Positions 1 through 9,218 of a stretch of 64,000 nucleotides of DNA are shown here, one piece after another. The translations under genes were made by a program, and so were the position numbers. Position 1 is the first letter of the stretch, and every line of letters starts with the position of its first letter. The notes beneath the pieces are model-generated. The model made no database searches and was not told where the DNA came from. It saw only the letters and a program-made list of their open reading frames with translations. The DNA comes from Aureococcus anophagefferens (taxonomy: Eukaryota > Sar > Pelagophyceae > Pelagomonadales > Pelagomonadaceae): NCBI RefSeq assembly GCF_000186865.1, contig NW_008705571.1, positions 770,530 to 834,529 on the forward strand, in the 5' to 3' direction.

Positions 1-373
1 AAGGTTAGTTTTACCCTACTGATGAACGGTTGTCGCGACAGTAATCTAACTTAGTACGAGAGGAACCGTTGGTTCAGATATTTGGTCATTGCGGTTAGCT
101 GAACAGCTAGTGCCGCGAAGCTACCATCTGTAGGATTATGACTGAACGCCTCTAAGTCAGAATCCATGCTGGAAAGCGACGATATTCACCTCTCCCGATG
201 TTACACGCATCACGATAGGCTTCGGCCGAGCATCATACTCCATCGCAATTTCGAATGTTGGGAGGGATAAATCCTTTGTAGACGACTTAAATATGGAACG
301 GGGTATTGTAAGCATGAGAGTAGGCTTTGTCCTACGATCTGCTGAGATTCAGCCTCTTGTTCCGGCGATTTGT
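1..373 (+). rRNA. 28S rRNA, 3' end (partial)
   Basis: This is the last part (domain VI and 3' terminus) of the nuclear large-subunit rRNA, cut by the left edge of the window. The sarcin-ricin loop is visible as AGTACGAGAGGAACC near position 54. The terminal stretch around 341-373 (GATCTGCTGAGATTCAGCCT followed by GATTTGT) matches the conserved end of eukaryotic 25S/28S rRNA. The 3' end was placed by that similarity and may be off by a few bases. No 18S, 5.8S or 5S is present in the window, so this is the downstream edge of an rDNA unit. Confidence 0.95.
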
Positions 374-1324
374 TAATGTGAAAGCAGACAGCGAGCTTCT
401 GTGCGCCCTCTTCCGAGAGTCGAGCTGCACGTCGATCCATCTCTTTCGCGCTCCCCCCCAATCAAACCAAACACACAAAACCAATACAGCTCCAATTGGA
501 GCGAACCAACCCAACCCAAAATCAAAATCCATGCCTTTTTGTGCGGGTTTCTCTTCTGCGTCTCCCGACGCAACACTCTACTCCAGAAGACCTTTAACTG
601 TAACACCAAGCCGCTTTCGTGCGGGTTTTATCTTCATAGTCATCGACTACTCGGACGACTACTACTACGACTCCATCGACTCCCACCACTTCTCTGAAAA
701 CGCCCGAGTCCAAATCGTGCGGGTTTCTCGGCTACCATTGCCAAGTACCCCCAAGTACCCTACACTGGACACTTTGACGCCCGAATACGCCCGCTTCCTC
801 GCGCCGTAAAACGCCGCTCGCCGTCCGCCGCGCCTCCCCCCGCCCCCGCCGGGACTCCCTCTGCTCGACCGACGCACAAACCCGCGCGCGCGCGCGCGCC
901 CGTCGCCGCGCGCGTCCGCGAATACGGCCTTTTCTCCCGCCTTCGCGCGCGCGCCGCCGCCCCTCCCCGACGCCACTCGTCCGTCGCGCCGCCCACGCCC
1001 CGCGACGACGCCGCGCACGGCCCGCTCGCGACGCGCCGCGACCCGTCGCGCCCGCGTTGCGCGCCGCCGAGGCCTCGCGGCACCGTGCCTGCACGCTGAA
1101 GTCGAGCTCCAGGCCTTGGCGGCACCGCGCCTCGCCTGGCGAAGCGACGCCGTGCGCGCGCGCCGACGACCTCCAGACGCCGCGCGACGTGCCGCGCGGC
1201 TCGCGCGAAGGCGTCGCGCGGCACACCCATCGACGCGGCCCGCCGCGCGGACGCACTCGCGCCTCGGCGACGCGCTCCAAGCGCTGCGGCAGCGCTGCGA
1301 CGCTCTCAGCACTGCGTCTCGCCC
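374..1324. other. rDNA 3' flank and intergenic spacer
   Basis: No convincing gene is seen. The first ~400 bases are clearly less GC-rich than the rest of the window and look like 3' external spacer. Three exact copies of GTGCGGGTTT lie at 541-550, 619-628 and 717-726. Their position just downstream of 28S would suit RNA polymerase I termination signals, but that is inference. The part after about 780 is very GC-rich; the long open frames in it on both strands are compositional artefacts. Confidence 0.6.
1013..1058. repeat. Dispersed repeat, copy 1 (second copy 2373-2422)
   Basis: A GC-rich segment beginning GCGCACGGCCCGCTCGCG and ending CCCGTCGCGCCCGCGTT recurs at 2373-2422 on the same strand. 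The only clear difference is a two-base insertion in the second copy. The two copies flank the glycosyltransferase gene at 1325-2179 in direct orientation. No coding role is visible. Confidence 0.7.
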
Positions 1325-2179
1325 ATGGCCGCGCTGCTCGACGAATTGCCGACGTGGACCGACCCGCCGCTGCATCGCCGAGGCCTCTGGTCGTCGAAGG
1401 ACGCCGAGGACCACGCCGCGCTTCGCGCGAAGTACGAAAACTGGCGCCGCGGCGCGAGCGGGTCGGCGAACGTCCCGCGCAAACTCCACCAGATCTGGCT
1501 CGGGCCCAAGCCGCCGCCGGACGCGCACGCGGCCGCCTGGCGCGCGCTCCATCCGGACTGGGAGTACAAGCTGTGGCGCGACGCGGACGTCGCCGCGCTC
1601 GGCCTCGAGAACGCCGCCGCGTTCTCGGCCGCGACCAACTGGGGCGAGGCGTCGGACATCGCGCGCTACGAGATCCTGCTGCGCTTCGGCGGCGTCTACG
1701 CGGACATGGACTTTGAGCCGCTCCGGCCCCTCGACGCGCTCCGCGAGGCCGCGGACTTTTTCGTCGGCTTCTCGAACGTCGGCGCCGTCGAGATCAACAA
1801 CGGCCTCATCGGCGCGGCGCCCGGGCACGCGCTCCTCGCGGCCCTCGTGGAGCGCGTCGCCGCGGCGCGCGTCCAGCGCCCGAAGCCGCCGCCGACGGAC
1901 CTCCTGGCCGCGATCGCCGCGAGCGGCTTCCTCGACGACGCCGGGCCGCTCGCGAAGACCCTGTCCCAGGCCGACGCGGACTGGACCATCGAGCACACGG
2001 GGCCGGGCCTGATCACGCGCACCTTCTGCGAGCTGCACGGGCCCATGCCCCGCGCCGTGTGCCTGCCCTACGAGATCTTCTACGCCAAGTCGAACGCGGC
2101 GCCCGCGGCCTCCGACGCGTCGCCCTTTTCCTACGCGGTCCACCACTGGGCCAAGTCCTGGCAGGAGTGTCCGCGGTAA
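1325..2179 (+). CDS. GT32-like glycosyltransferase with DXD motif
   Basis: Single-exon ORF of 284 aa. It resembles the sugar-binding DXD family (OCH1-like/GT32) that transfers a nucleotide-sugar-derived residue onto glycans, normally in the Golgi. Seen: the family start KLHQIWLG at about residues 53-60, the core block DIARYEILLRFGGVYADMD at about 111-129 with the metal-binding DMD at 127-129, an EINNGLIGA block at about 156-164, and a terminal HHWAKSW motif typical of the group. There is no clear N-terminal signal anchor, so either a first exon is missing or the enzyme is soluble. The start is the first ATG before the conserved region. Acceptor and donor sugars cannot be read from the sequence. 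Confidence 0.85.
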   Translation: MAALLDELPTWTDPPLHRRGLWSSKDAEDHAALRAKYENWRRGASGSANVPRKLHQIWLGPKPPPDAHAAAWRALHPDWEYKLWRDADVAALGLENAAAFSAATNWGEASDIARYEILLRFGGVYADMDFEPLRPLDALREAADFFVGFSNVGAVEINNGLIGAAPGHALLAALVERVAAARVQRPKPPPTDLLAAIAASGFLDDAGPLAKTLSQADADWTIEHTGPGLITRTFCELHGPMPRAVCLPYEIFYAKSNAAPAASDASPFSYAVHHWAKSWQECPR

Positions 2180-2521
2180 ATTTAGAGCCCCAGGAGGTCC
2201 CGCGCGTGCGGGCCGAGGGCCAAGTGCCTCCGCCGTACATCTTTTAAATAGGCGGGACGTCTAGGTGGCGGCGAGCTTCGCCCAGCGGTCGAGCCTGAGG
2301 TGCGAGCCCAAAAAGAACGCGTCCGACGTCGACGCCGCGGCGCGCGGCGACTTGAGCGGGAAGCTGCGGTCGTCGCGCACGGCCCGCTCGCGACGCGCGC
2401 CGCGACCCGTCGCGCCCGCGTTAACGCCCGCGTCGTTCAGCATGTTGCACTCCGCACTGTTGAACTTCACTTTGCCAGCTCGATCTCCACAGTGTGACGC
2501 GCGCCGCGGCGCTTGGCTGCG
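2180..2521. other. Intergenic, GT32-like gene to MHS transporter
   Basis: No gene is supported. The stretch holds the second copy of the dispersed GC-rich repeat at 2373-2422. It presumably also carries the 3' end of the glycosyltransferase transcript and the promoter of the transporter starting at 2522. No TATA box or other defined element was recognised. Confidence 0.5.
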
Positions 2522-3991
2522 ATGGACGAGCCGCGCAGGCACCAATTGGACCTCCAGAAGGATGGCAAGACGGTGGGCGCTGCCGCGCGCTCCGACGGAC
2601 ACGGCGACGCACCGGCGCTCGTCGTCGAGCCCGCAGAACGGCGACATCAGCTCGACCTCCAGAAGGACGGCGAGACCGTGAGCGAGACGCCGAACCGCGA
2701 CCGCCACCAGCTCCTCCTCCTCGCGACGGCGGCGGGCAACGCGCTCGAGTGGTACGATTTTGCCCTCTTCGGATTCTTGGCGCCGGAACTGTCGAAGTTG
2801 TTCTTCGCTCCCGGCGATCCGAACTCGCGCCTTCTCGAGACCTTCATGGTCTTCGGCGCGGCGTTCCTCGTGCGGCCCGTCGGCGGGCTCGTCGTCGGCG
2901 CGTTCAGCGACGCGTACGGGCGGCGCGCGGCGCTGCAGCTGTCCGTCGCGTCGATGGCGGGCGCGACGGCGGCCATCGGGCTGCTGCCGACGTACGCGGC
3001 CGCGGGGTCGCTCGCGACGTGCCTTTTGGTCGCGTGCCGCGTCGTCCAGGGCCTGAGCGTCGCCGGCCAGCTCACGGGCGCACTGGTCTTCCTCGTGGAG
3101 TCCGCGCCGGCGGGGCACGAGAACCTCTTCGGGTCGTTCGCGTTCGCGTCGGGCAACGCGGGCACGATGCTCGGCGGCGTCGCCGTGTCGCTCGCCAAGG
3201 AGCGCTTCGACGCGCGCGCGCTCGCGGACTACGGCTGGCGCTACCCGTTCCTGCTGTCCGCGGTCCTGGGCGTCGGCGGCTACTACGTCCAGTCGCTCGT
3301 CGACGAGTCGCCCGAGTTTCTGGAGATCCAAAGCGAATCGCGCGAGAAGGCCGCGGCGGCCGACGGCCACGCGGACAACGCGGCGGCCGACGCGCTCCGG
3401 CGGTCCGGCCCCAAGGTCGCGGCCGTCGCGGCCGTGTGCCTGCTGTCGCCCGCGGCGTTCTACAGCACGTACATCTTCGCGCCGGCCTACTACGGCATGG
3501 GCGGCGACTCGAGCGTGCTCGCGACGCGCGCGCTCTTCCTGTCGTGCCTCCTCGTGCCCGTCTGCGGCGCGTGGCTCGACGTGCGGTCCGCGACGCACGG
3601 CCCGGGCCAGCGGTGGCTCTTCCTGGGCAACGCGGCGCTCCTCCTCTTGTTCGCGTCGCCCTTCGTCTTCGCGTCCTTCGCGGCGGAGAACAGCCTCCTC
3701 GCGCAGCTCGGCCTCCTCGTCGCGACGCTGGGCCACAGCGCGTACAACGCGGCGCTCGCCGCGTGGCTCGTCGGCGCGTTCGCGCCGGGCTCGCGGGGCA
3801 TGATCCTCGGCGTCGTCTGGAACGTCGCCGCGGCCTTCGTGGGCGGCACGTCGCCCGTGCTCTGCATGGAGCTGATCCGGGTCACGGGCAGCGAGGTCGC
3901 GCCGGGCTGCTACGTCTCCGCGCTCGCGGCCGTCGCGCTCGTCGGCCTCCACCGGCTCCGCCGGGCCGAGGAGGCGGGCCTCGTCCAGTAA
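2522..3991 (+). CDS. MFS transporter, metabolite:H+ symporter (MHS/ProP-KgtP) type
   Basis: Intron-less 489-aa membrane protein of the major facilitator superfamily. The stretch NALEWYDFALFGFLAPELSK just after a ~60-aa cytosolic tail is the hallmark of the metabolite:H+ symporter group (ProP, KgtP, citrate and shikimate carriers). A second signature is the VQGLSVAGQLTGA block in TM4-5, and the R-G/D-x-x-GRR-type loop is seen as SDAYGRRAAL. About 12 hydrophobic segments follow, ending near residue 485. The tail carries a near-exact internal repeat, RHQLDLQKDGKTV and RHQLDLQKDGETV, about 36 residues apart. The MHS group is chiefly bacterial, so ancient transfer is possible. The substrate is unknown. 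The start is the first ATG in frame; an upstream TTG is unlikely. Confidence 0.85.
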   Translation: MDEPRRHQLDLQKDGKTVGAAARSDGHGDAPALVVEPAERRHQLDLQKDGETVSETPNRDRHQLLLLATAAGNALEWYDFALFGFLAPELSKLFFAPGDPNSRLLETFMVFGAAFLVRPVGGLVVGAFSDAYGRRAALQLSVASMAGATAAIGLLPTYAAAGSLATCLLVACRVVQGLSVAGQLTGALVFLVESAPAGHENLFGSFAFASGNAGTMLGGVAVSLAKERFDARALADYGWRYPFLLSAVLGVGGYYVQSLVDESPEFLEIQSESREKAAAADGHADNAAADALRRSGPKVAAVAAVCLLSPAAFYSTYIFAPAYYGMGGDSSVLATRALFLSCLLVPVCGAWLDVRSATHGPGQRWLFLGNAALLLLFASPFVFASFAAENSLLAQLGLLVATLGHSAYNAALAAWLVGAFAPGSRGMILGVVWNVAAAFVGGTSPVLCMELIRVTGSEVAPGCYVSALAAVALVGLHRLRRAEEAGLVQ

Positions 3992-4090
3992 AGCCTAGTT
4001 CGTCGTGCCAGTGCCTCGTCCAGCAAGAGTCTAGAGTTCGTCGTGCCTCGTCCAGTAAAGCCCCGTTCCAGTAAGAAGCCTAGTTCGTTA
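3976..4090. repeat. Degenerate tandem repeat between convergent genes
   Basis: Copies of CCTCGTCCAGTAAAGCC and AGTTCGTCGTGCC alternate about three times between the end of the transporter and the end of the CtpA gene. The first copy contains the transporter's own stop codon. The last, AGCCTAGTTCGT, contains the complement of the CtpA stop. The array therefore looks like local slippage or duplication of the shared 3' region. Confidence 0.7.
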
Positions 4091-5713
4091 CCTTGGGCTT
4101 CGCGCAGGTCGACGCGACGGTCGCGAAGTCGCGGTCGAAGGCGGCCGCGCTCGGGAGCGGGAGCGGTCCGAAGGGCACGGACGGCCCCGGGATCTTCACG
4201 TCCGGGGCGATGCCGACGCCCTGGATCGCCGTGCCCGCGGGCGTGAGGTACTGGGCGACGGTGACGACGAGGCCGCTGGAGTCGGCGAGGCCGAAGACGG
4301 CCTGGATCTTGCCCTTGCCGTAGGACCGGTCGCCCGCGACGACGGCCGCGCAGTTGTCGCGGAGCGCGCCGGAGAAGATCTCCGACGCGGACGCGGAGCC
4401 GCCGTCGAGCCAGAGCTCGACGTCGTGGGCCTGGTTCCGGGAGAAGGCCAGCGTCGACGGCGGCTTGGCCTTGAAGGTCTCCTTGCGCTCGCGGTCCGCG
4501 TTCTGCGCGTCGACGCGCTCGACGACGGTGACGACGGGCGTCCCCTCGTTGAGAAACAGCGACGCGGCCGTGATCGCCGACTGGAACGCGCCGCCGGGGT
4601 TGCCGCGCAGGTCCAGCACGTAGCGCGTCGCGCCCTGGCGCTCGAGGTCCGCGAGCGCCTCCGCGAGCCGCTCGCCGCTCCGCGCGTTGAACTCGCGGAG
4701 CCGCACGTAGCCGAGGCGGTTGTCGCCATCGTAGAGCGTCCGGCCGATCGGGTCCGCGATGTCCGGGATGTCGCGCTTCAGCGCGAGGGGCCGCGGCGCC
4801 GCGTCGCCGTCGGACACGACGCCGAACGTCGCGACCTTCTTGTCCTCGCTCTTGTCGATGACCTCGAGCAGCTCGAAGGAGCTCAGGCCCGCCGTCTTGA
4901 CGCCGTTGAGCGTGTCGACGATGTCGCCCTGCTTGACGGCGCCGCTCTTGGCCGCCGACGAGCCCGGCAGGGGCGGCGACCTGTGTGCAAATCAACCAGT
5001 GAGCTGGGACGTCGGGGCCAAACTTCAGAATTCTCTAGCTCGGTCAAATCGAAGTCGATTCGGCTGATTTTTGGACGAATCGATTGCTCTCAGCGAAGTC
5101 TCGAAGCACGGCGGAAGTGCTCGTGTCAAAGCATTCGCATACGCGCACATTGAAGTCGGATTGAAGATTTGATTTGCACACCGAGCGGCGACACGACCTT
5201 GGCGCGGCCGTCTGCCCCTGGCGACAGGATCAGCCCGACGCCGAGGATGTCGAAGCGCGCAACGGCGGCGTAGCCCGCCGGGTCCAGGAGCCGCGTGTAC
5301 TTGTCGGCGCCGAGCGCCTTGAGCGCCTCGCCTCGAAACCTTAAGGCCGAGCCCGGATTCTTCTCCGCGGCCGCGCCGAACGTCTCGCGTGCCGCGAGCC
5401 ACTCGGGCCGTCGCCTCGCAGCACCGTCATAATAATACTTTTCGAGCAGGTCCACCGTTTCTTCGACGAGCGCGCGGCCATCAGTAGCGGGCGTCGCCAG
5501 CGCCGCCGACGGGAGCGCGACGATGTTCACCGCGGCCAGGCACGCGCACGCGGTCTTCAGGCACTGCTTCGCGACGACCTCGAGCGTTTGCGGCGCGGCG
5601 TTGGCCCGCTGCGGCGCGCTGGGCTCGCGCTGCGGCGTTTGCAGGCGCTGCGGCCGCAGCGCTGAAGCCGTCGCGACGCATAGCGCGGCAAAGAGGACCT
5701 TGAGCACGGACAT
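4080..5713 (-). CDS. ctpA: C-terminal processing peptidase (CtpA), plastid lumen
   Basis: Spliced 473-aa serine protease of family S41, the enzyme that trims the D1 precursor of photosystem II in the thylakoid lumen. Exon 1 is 5713-5193, exon 2 is 4980-4080, and the intron 5192-4981 is an introner insertion. The N-terminus is a signal peptide (MSVLKVLFAALCVATASA) cut before LRP, an ASAFAP-like motif, then a transit region and a second hydrophobic stretch ending ALA, consistent with lumen import. A PDZ domain spans the splice junction (SPPLPGSSAAKSGAVKQGD). The protease core shows LDLRGNPGG, GGSASASEIFSGAL (nucleophile Ser about 371) and SYGKGK (Lys about 396); their 25-residue spacing matches known CtpA/Tsp enzymes. 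The gene is convergent with the MHS transporter. Confidence 0.93.
4981..5184. mobile_element. Introner element, copy A (in ctpA)
   Basis: Non-coding insertion of 204 bp flanked by the 8-bp direct repeat GCGGCGAC (4973-4980 and 5185-5192). Its ends are inverted repeats: GTGTGCAAATCAA at 4983-4995 and its exact complement at 5169-5181. The body shares CTAGCTCGGTCAAATCGA and GGCTGATTTTTGGACGA with copies B, C and D. The ctpA gene runs on the minus strand. There the intron starts with the duplicated target GTCGCCGC and ends with the element end CACAG. Removing 212 nt (5192-4981) restores the frame V-V-S-P-P-L-P-G of the PDZ domain. The left tip is CTGTGTG; the right tip has diverged by about one base. 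Confidence 0.93.
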
Positions 5714-6401
5714 GCTCGCCTAGGACTCCGCGGCGTCCCCCGGAGGCGACTCCGCGACCTCCGCCGCCTGCGAGCTCTCCGCCGACCAGATGGTGAACCT
5801 AAGGAGCGAGGGCGTCGACGTCGCGCGTCCTCGGGGCGTGCGGGAAATGGGGGTGCGGCGGGGGCGGCGGGGGCGGCGACGGTGACGGCGGCGGCGGGGG
5901 GCGAGGCCGCGACGGCGGGGGGCGACGGCGACAGAGTGACGGCGACGGCGGCGCTGAGGCCGAGCCCGGCGCTTCGCTCGGCGCGGAGCCCGCCGGCCGG
6001 GGCCGCAGCGACGGCGCGGTTGCCCGCACGATGTCCACAGCCACGAGTCGGGACCGTGGAGCACCGCGCGGCGGTCCCGTCCGCAGCTGCCGACCGCGCG
6101 CGCCGTCGCCGGGCGCGACCGCGACGGAGAGCAGTCTCCGCGCGGCCGCGTCCCGAAACGCGGCACACACGCGAAAGCAGCCCCGCCGTCATCTTTCACG
6201 TCGCCGCAAATCCCCGCACACCGTCAGCGTCGCGCGCGTCGCGGGAGGAGGAGAGCAGCGCGTCGCTCACCTTGGTAGAGCAGCGAGAGCCGAGACAGCG
6301 ATTTATCGCGTGCCCTGGCCTCTTGATGCCGTCGCAGGACACGAGGACGACTCGGCAGATCGCGGAGCTGAGTCGAAGTCAAGCCAGATAGTCAAGCCGG
6401 T
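5714..6401. other. GC-rich spacer with a possible terminal exon at 5798-5720 (minus)
   Basis: No complete gene was resolved. On the minus strand an acceptor CTCCTTAG at about 5799 is followed by an open stretch 5798-5720 encoding FTIWSAESSQAAEVAES and ending in TAG, which has the look of a last exon. The upstream sequence (about 6200-5800) is proline/arginine-coding in every frame and gives no recognisable domain. The spacer also separates the divergent starts and ends of ctpA and the DENN gene. Confidence 0.3.
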
Positions 6402-8981
6402 TCAACGTTGCCCCTCAAGTTGCCCCTCGAAGCCGAGCTCCGTGATGACGGAGGGGTCGTCGAGCTGGAAGGCGGAGGCGTCGTCGTCGGCGGCGGGCGC
6501 GGCGAAGGTGTGGGGCGACTTGGAGCGCTGGGGCGAGATGGACGCGCGCGGGCGGTGGAGCGGCGTCGCGTCGATCGCGTCGGGCAGGTCCGTGGGCGAC
6601 GGGGGCCGCCAGCTCACGGTCGCGAGGAGCGGGTCGTCGTCGACGGACGTCGGCGACTCGCCGGCGTCGCGCTTCGGCGCCGGCGCGGGCCGGTCCGCGC
6701 CGACGCCGAAGCCCGCCGCGGGCCGGTCCGCGCCGACGCCGAAGCCCGCGAAGGTGGGGAACGACTCGCGGTAGACGGCGTAGGCCTGGGACTCGGCGAC
6801 GCGCTCGAAGAAGACGCGGCGCATGGGGTCGCGGGCGATGGACTCGTCGAGGCGCAGGTTCGTCGACCGCCGCGCCCAGAGCGCGGACGCGCGCGGGTCG
6901 CCCGCCTCGAGGAAGCCGCCGCGGACGAGCGACCGCGAGCACTCGACGCTCCCGCCGCGCCGGCCCGCCGGGGGGGGCTCCGCCGCGTCCTCGTCGTCGC
7001 CGTCGTCGAACTCCTCGCGCATCAGGTTCGCGAACTCGACGGACTCGCGGCCGCGGACCGACTCGGCGAGGCGGCTCCGCCGCGCGGGGTTCGCGGCCTG
7101 GGTCGACTCGAACTTGAGGGCGACCGTCGCGAGCTTGGCGACGTGGCGGCAGACGACGCGCGCCGCGTGGCCCGCGGCGTCGCGCGCGCGCGGCGCGTCC
7201 GGCGCGTCCGCGCCGCGCGCGGCCTCGACGAGCGGCGCGAGCGCGTCCGCGAGCGCGTCCGCGTGGGGCAGCTCCAGCAGGTCCGCGTCGTGGGGGTGGA
7301 AGCAGAGGCCCCCGTCGTCGGCGTCGAGGACGAAGAAGCCCGGCTTCGGCAACCGCTCCGCGATGCACCGCGCCCACGTCTCCGTCCGCGGCGCGCCCAC
7401 GAGGAAGGGCACGGGCGCCTCGAGGAGCGCGTGGAGCTGGGCCGGGAGCACGGGCACGAGGGGGCCGACCCAGAGCAGGGGCCGCGCGAGCGCCGCGAGG
7501 CCGAGCACCGCGGCCGCGCCCCGCGCCGGGTCGCGCGAGATGACGACGACCTGCATCTCGCAGAGCGCGCCCGCGAGCGCGCGCAGCAGCGTGTGGAGCG
7601 GCAGCAGCCGCAGCAGCCGGGGCACGGCCCAGTGCGCCGTCGCGTCGACGGCCGCGTACTCCGCGGCCGTCCACGCCATGTGCGGCGCGACGGCGTCCGG
7701 CAGGTCCACGGGCCGCGCGCCCCGGAGGAAGTCGAGGCCCGTCGTCGCCGCGGGCCGCACGCCGCGGCGCGGCTCCGCGGCCGGGTCCGCGGCGAAGGCC
7801 GCGGGCATGCCCGGCTTCGGCGCCTCGACGGCCGCGTAGCGGCCGAAGACGCGGCGGAGCGCGAGGTGGCGGTCCCGCGAACGGCGCGCGACGGCCAGCG
7901 CGTCGCGGAGCACGGCCGCGTGGAGGTCGAGGAGCGGGAGCCGCGTGAGGAGGCACGTCGCGCGCGGCACGGCGAAGGAGCCCGACGCCGTGGCGCGCGA
8001 CGCCCACTCGACGACGCAGACGCCGTAGACGAGCGACTGCGACTGGCCCGCGGCGGCCGCCGCCGCGGGGCCGTCGTCGGGCAGGGAGAGCTGGAAGACG
8101 AAGGCGTCGTCGTCGCCGTCGGGCTTGGACCGCTCGACGCGGACGCCGTTGGGGAAGCAGAAGGGCAGCACCTCGCCCGCGAGCTCGCCGGGCTCGCGCC
8201 GCGGGTAGCTCCAGAGCAGCTGGGGCGTCACGGCGCCGGGCTCCGTCGCGTGGAGGCAGTCCTTCGGCGGCGCCTCCTTGTCCGTCGCCGGCTTCTTGCC
8301 TACCACGCACGACGGTGACGATTTTTCCACCCCGAATCTCTCGAACATCGTCGCGGCCGCGGGACGCCGCGTCCCGCCCGTGCGCTTGAGCATCTTCGCC
8401 GCGAGGCGCCGCGCGGACGCCTTCCAGCGCTGCGACATCGTGCGCCGCGGGTGCGCCGCCGTCTCCTTGCCGTCGATCTTCGCGAGGGCCGCGAGCTTGT
8501 CGAGGTCCCAGGTCTCGGGGACGCCGACCTCGAGCGCGCGCTCGAAGAGCGGCGCGGCCGCGGGCGGCTTCGGCGGCGCCGGCGGGGCCCACGCGTCCCG
8601 CGCGGCCGCCCAGGCCGCCGCGGAGTCGCTGCGCGGCGCCGCGCGCTCCGCGAGCACGCGCACGGACAGCGAGAAGCGCGCGTCGTAGACGCGCTTCTTG
8701 TGCGTCTGCACGTTCGCGGTGCAGAACTCCAGCAGCGGCAGCGCGGCGCGGCGGTCGCCCGCGAGGAGCTGGTCGCGCAGGTCCGGCGTCGGGTCGAGGC
8801 CGAGGACGCGCAGGAGCGCGATCTGGTCGTCGACGTCGCCGGAGACGGAGCCGTCGATCTCCTGCAGCACGTCGGCGAGGAGGGCCCGGAGCCGCGGGCC
8901 CGACGTCTTGAGGTCCTGCGGCGTCGCGGTCTTGTTGATCTTCGCGAGCGCCGCGGCGAGGGCCGCCTCGGGCTGCGCCAT
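6402..8981 (-). CDS. IFT81-type CH domain fused to DENN domains
   Basis: Intron-less 859-aa protein. Residues about 25-112 resemble the N-terminal calponin-homology domain of the ciliary protein IFT81: LLADVLQEID, then LLRVLGLDPTPDLRDQLLAG and THKKRVYDARFSLSVRV follow the IFT81 order (DVLAEID, LKYKP, KKRAYLARF). In IFT81 this domain binds tubulin. A linker leads to a uDENN region starting near 211 (FERFGV, LLWSYPRREPGEL), a cDENN core around 455-600 (LCEMQVVVISRDP, PLLWVGPLVPVLP) and a dDENN-like tail. DENN modules are Rab GDP/GTP exchange factors. The C-terminal region has a tandem AGFGVGADRP pair. The start is the ATG at 8981, because the 18 upstream in-frame codons begin without ATG. The single uninterrupted frame argues against an artefactual join of two genes. 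Confidence 0.75.
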   Translation of the reverse strand: MAQPEAALAAALAKINKTATPQDLKTSGPRLRALLADVLQEIDGSVSGDVDDQIALLRVLGLDPTPDLRDQLLAGDRRAALPLLEFCTANVQTHKKRVYDARFSLSVRVLAERAAPRSDSAAAWAAARDAWAPPAPPKPPAAAPLFERALEVGVPETWDLDKLAALAKIDGKETAAHPRRTMSQRWKASARRLAAKMLKRTGGTRRPAAATMFERFGVEKSSPSCVVGKKPATDKEAPPKDCLHATEPGAVTPQLLWSYPRREPGELAGEVLPFCFPNGVRVERSKPDGDDDAFVFQLSLPDDGPAAAAAAGQSQSLVYGVCVVEWASRATASGSFAVPRATCLLTRLPLLDLHAAVLRDALAVARRSRDRHLALRRVFGRYAAVEAPKPGMPAAFAADPAAEPRRGVRPAATTGLDFLRGARPVDLPDAVAPHMAWTAAEYAAVDATAHWAVPRLLRLLPLHTLLRALAGALCEMQVVVISRDPARGAAAVLGLAALARPLLWVGPLVPVLPAQLHALLEAPVPFLVGAPRTETWARCIAERLPKPGFFVLDADDGGLCFHPHDADLLELPHADALADALAPLVEAARGADAPDAPRARDAAGHAARVVCRHVAKLATVALKFESTQAANPARRSRLAESVRGRESVEFANLMREEFDDGDDEDAAEPPPAGRRGGSVECSRSLVRGGFLEAGDPRASALWARRSTNLRLDESIARDPMRRVFFERVAESQAYAVYRESFPTFAGFGVGADRPAAGFGVGADRPAPAPKRDAGESPTSVDDDPLLATVSWRPPSPTDLPDAIDATPLHRPRASISPQRSKSPHTFAAPAADDDASAFQLDDPSVITELGFEGQLEGQR

Positions 8982-9218
8982 CCCCTTCTGCGCTCGCAGG
9001 CGAGGCGTCTGTTTGAGCGCGCCGTCAACCGGCAAGAGATAAGCGGGCTGCTTCCTTGAATGACGGATGGTTCAACTTCTTGTTCATCTTTAGCCTCCGC
9101 TAGCTGGCTATGGTGCCAGCAGCTCTTGCGTGCTTGCGAAACGCTCTCGCGTCTTTGCGCCACGCGCGAAGAGCCATGCGCGATGCGTAGCTTACTGCTC
9201 ATCACCCCCATCGCAGCC

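Noticed and set aside
374..1000. 5S rRNA gene linked to the rDNA
   Set aside because: No 5S-like internal promoter or conserved 5S sequence was found in the spacer.
665..2146. 493-codon open frame on the minus strand
   Set aside because: Arg/Ala/Gly-rich shadow of the glycosyltransferase gene and GC-rich spacer. The same applies to 2261-3952, 46013-49108 and most other long antisense frames in this GC-rich DNA.
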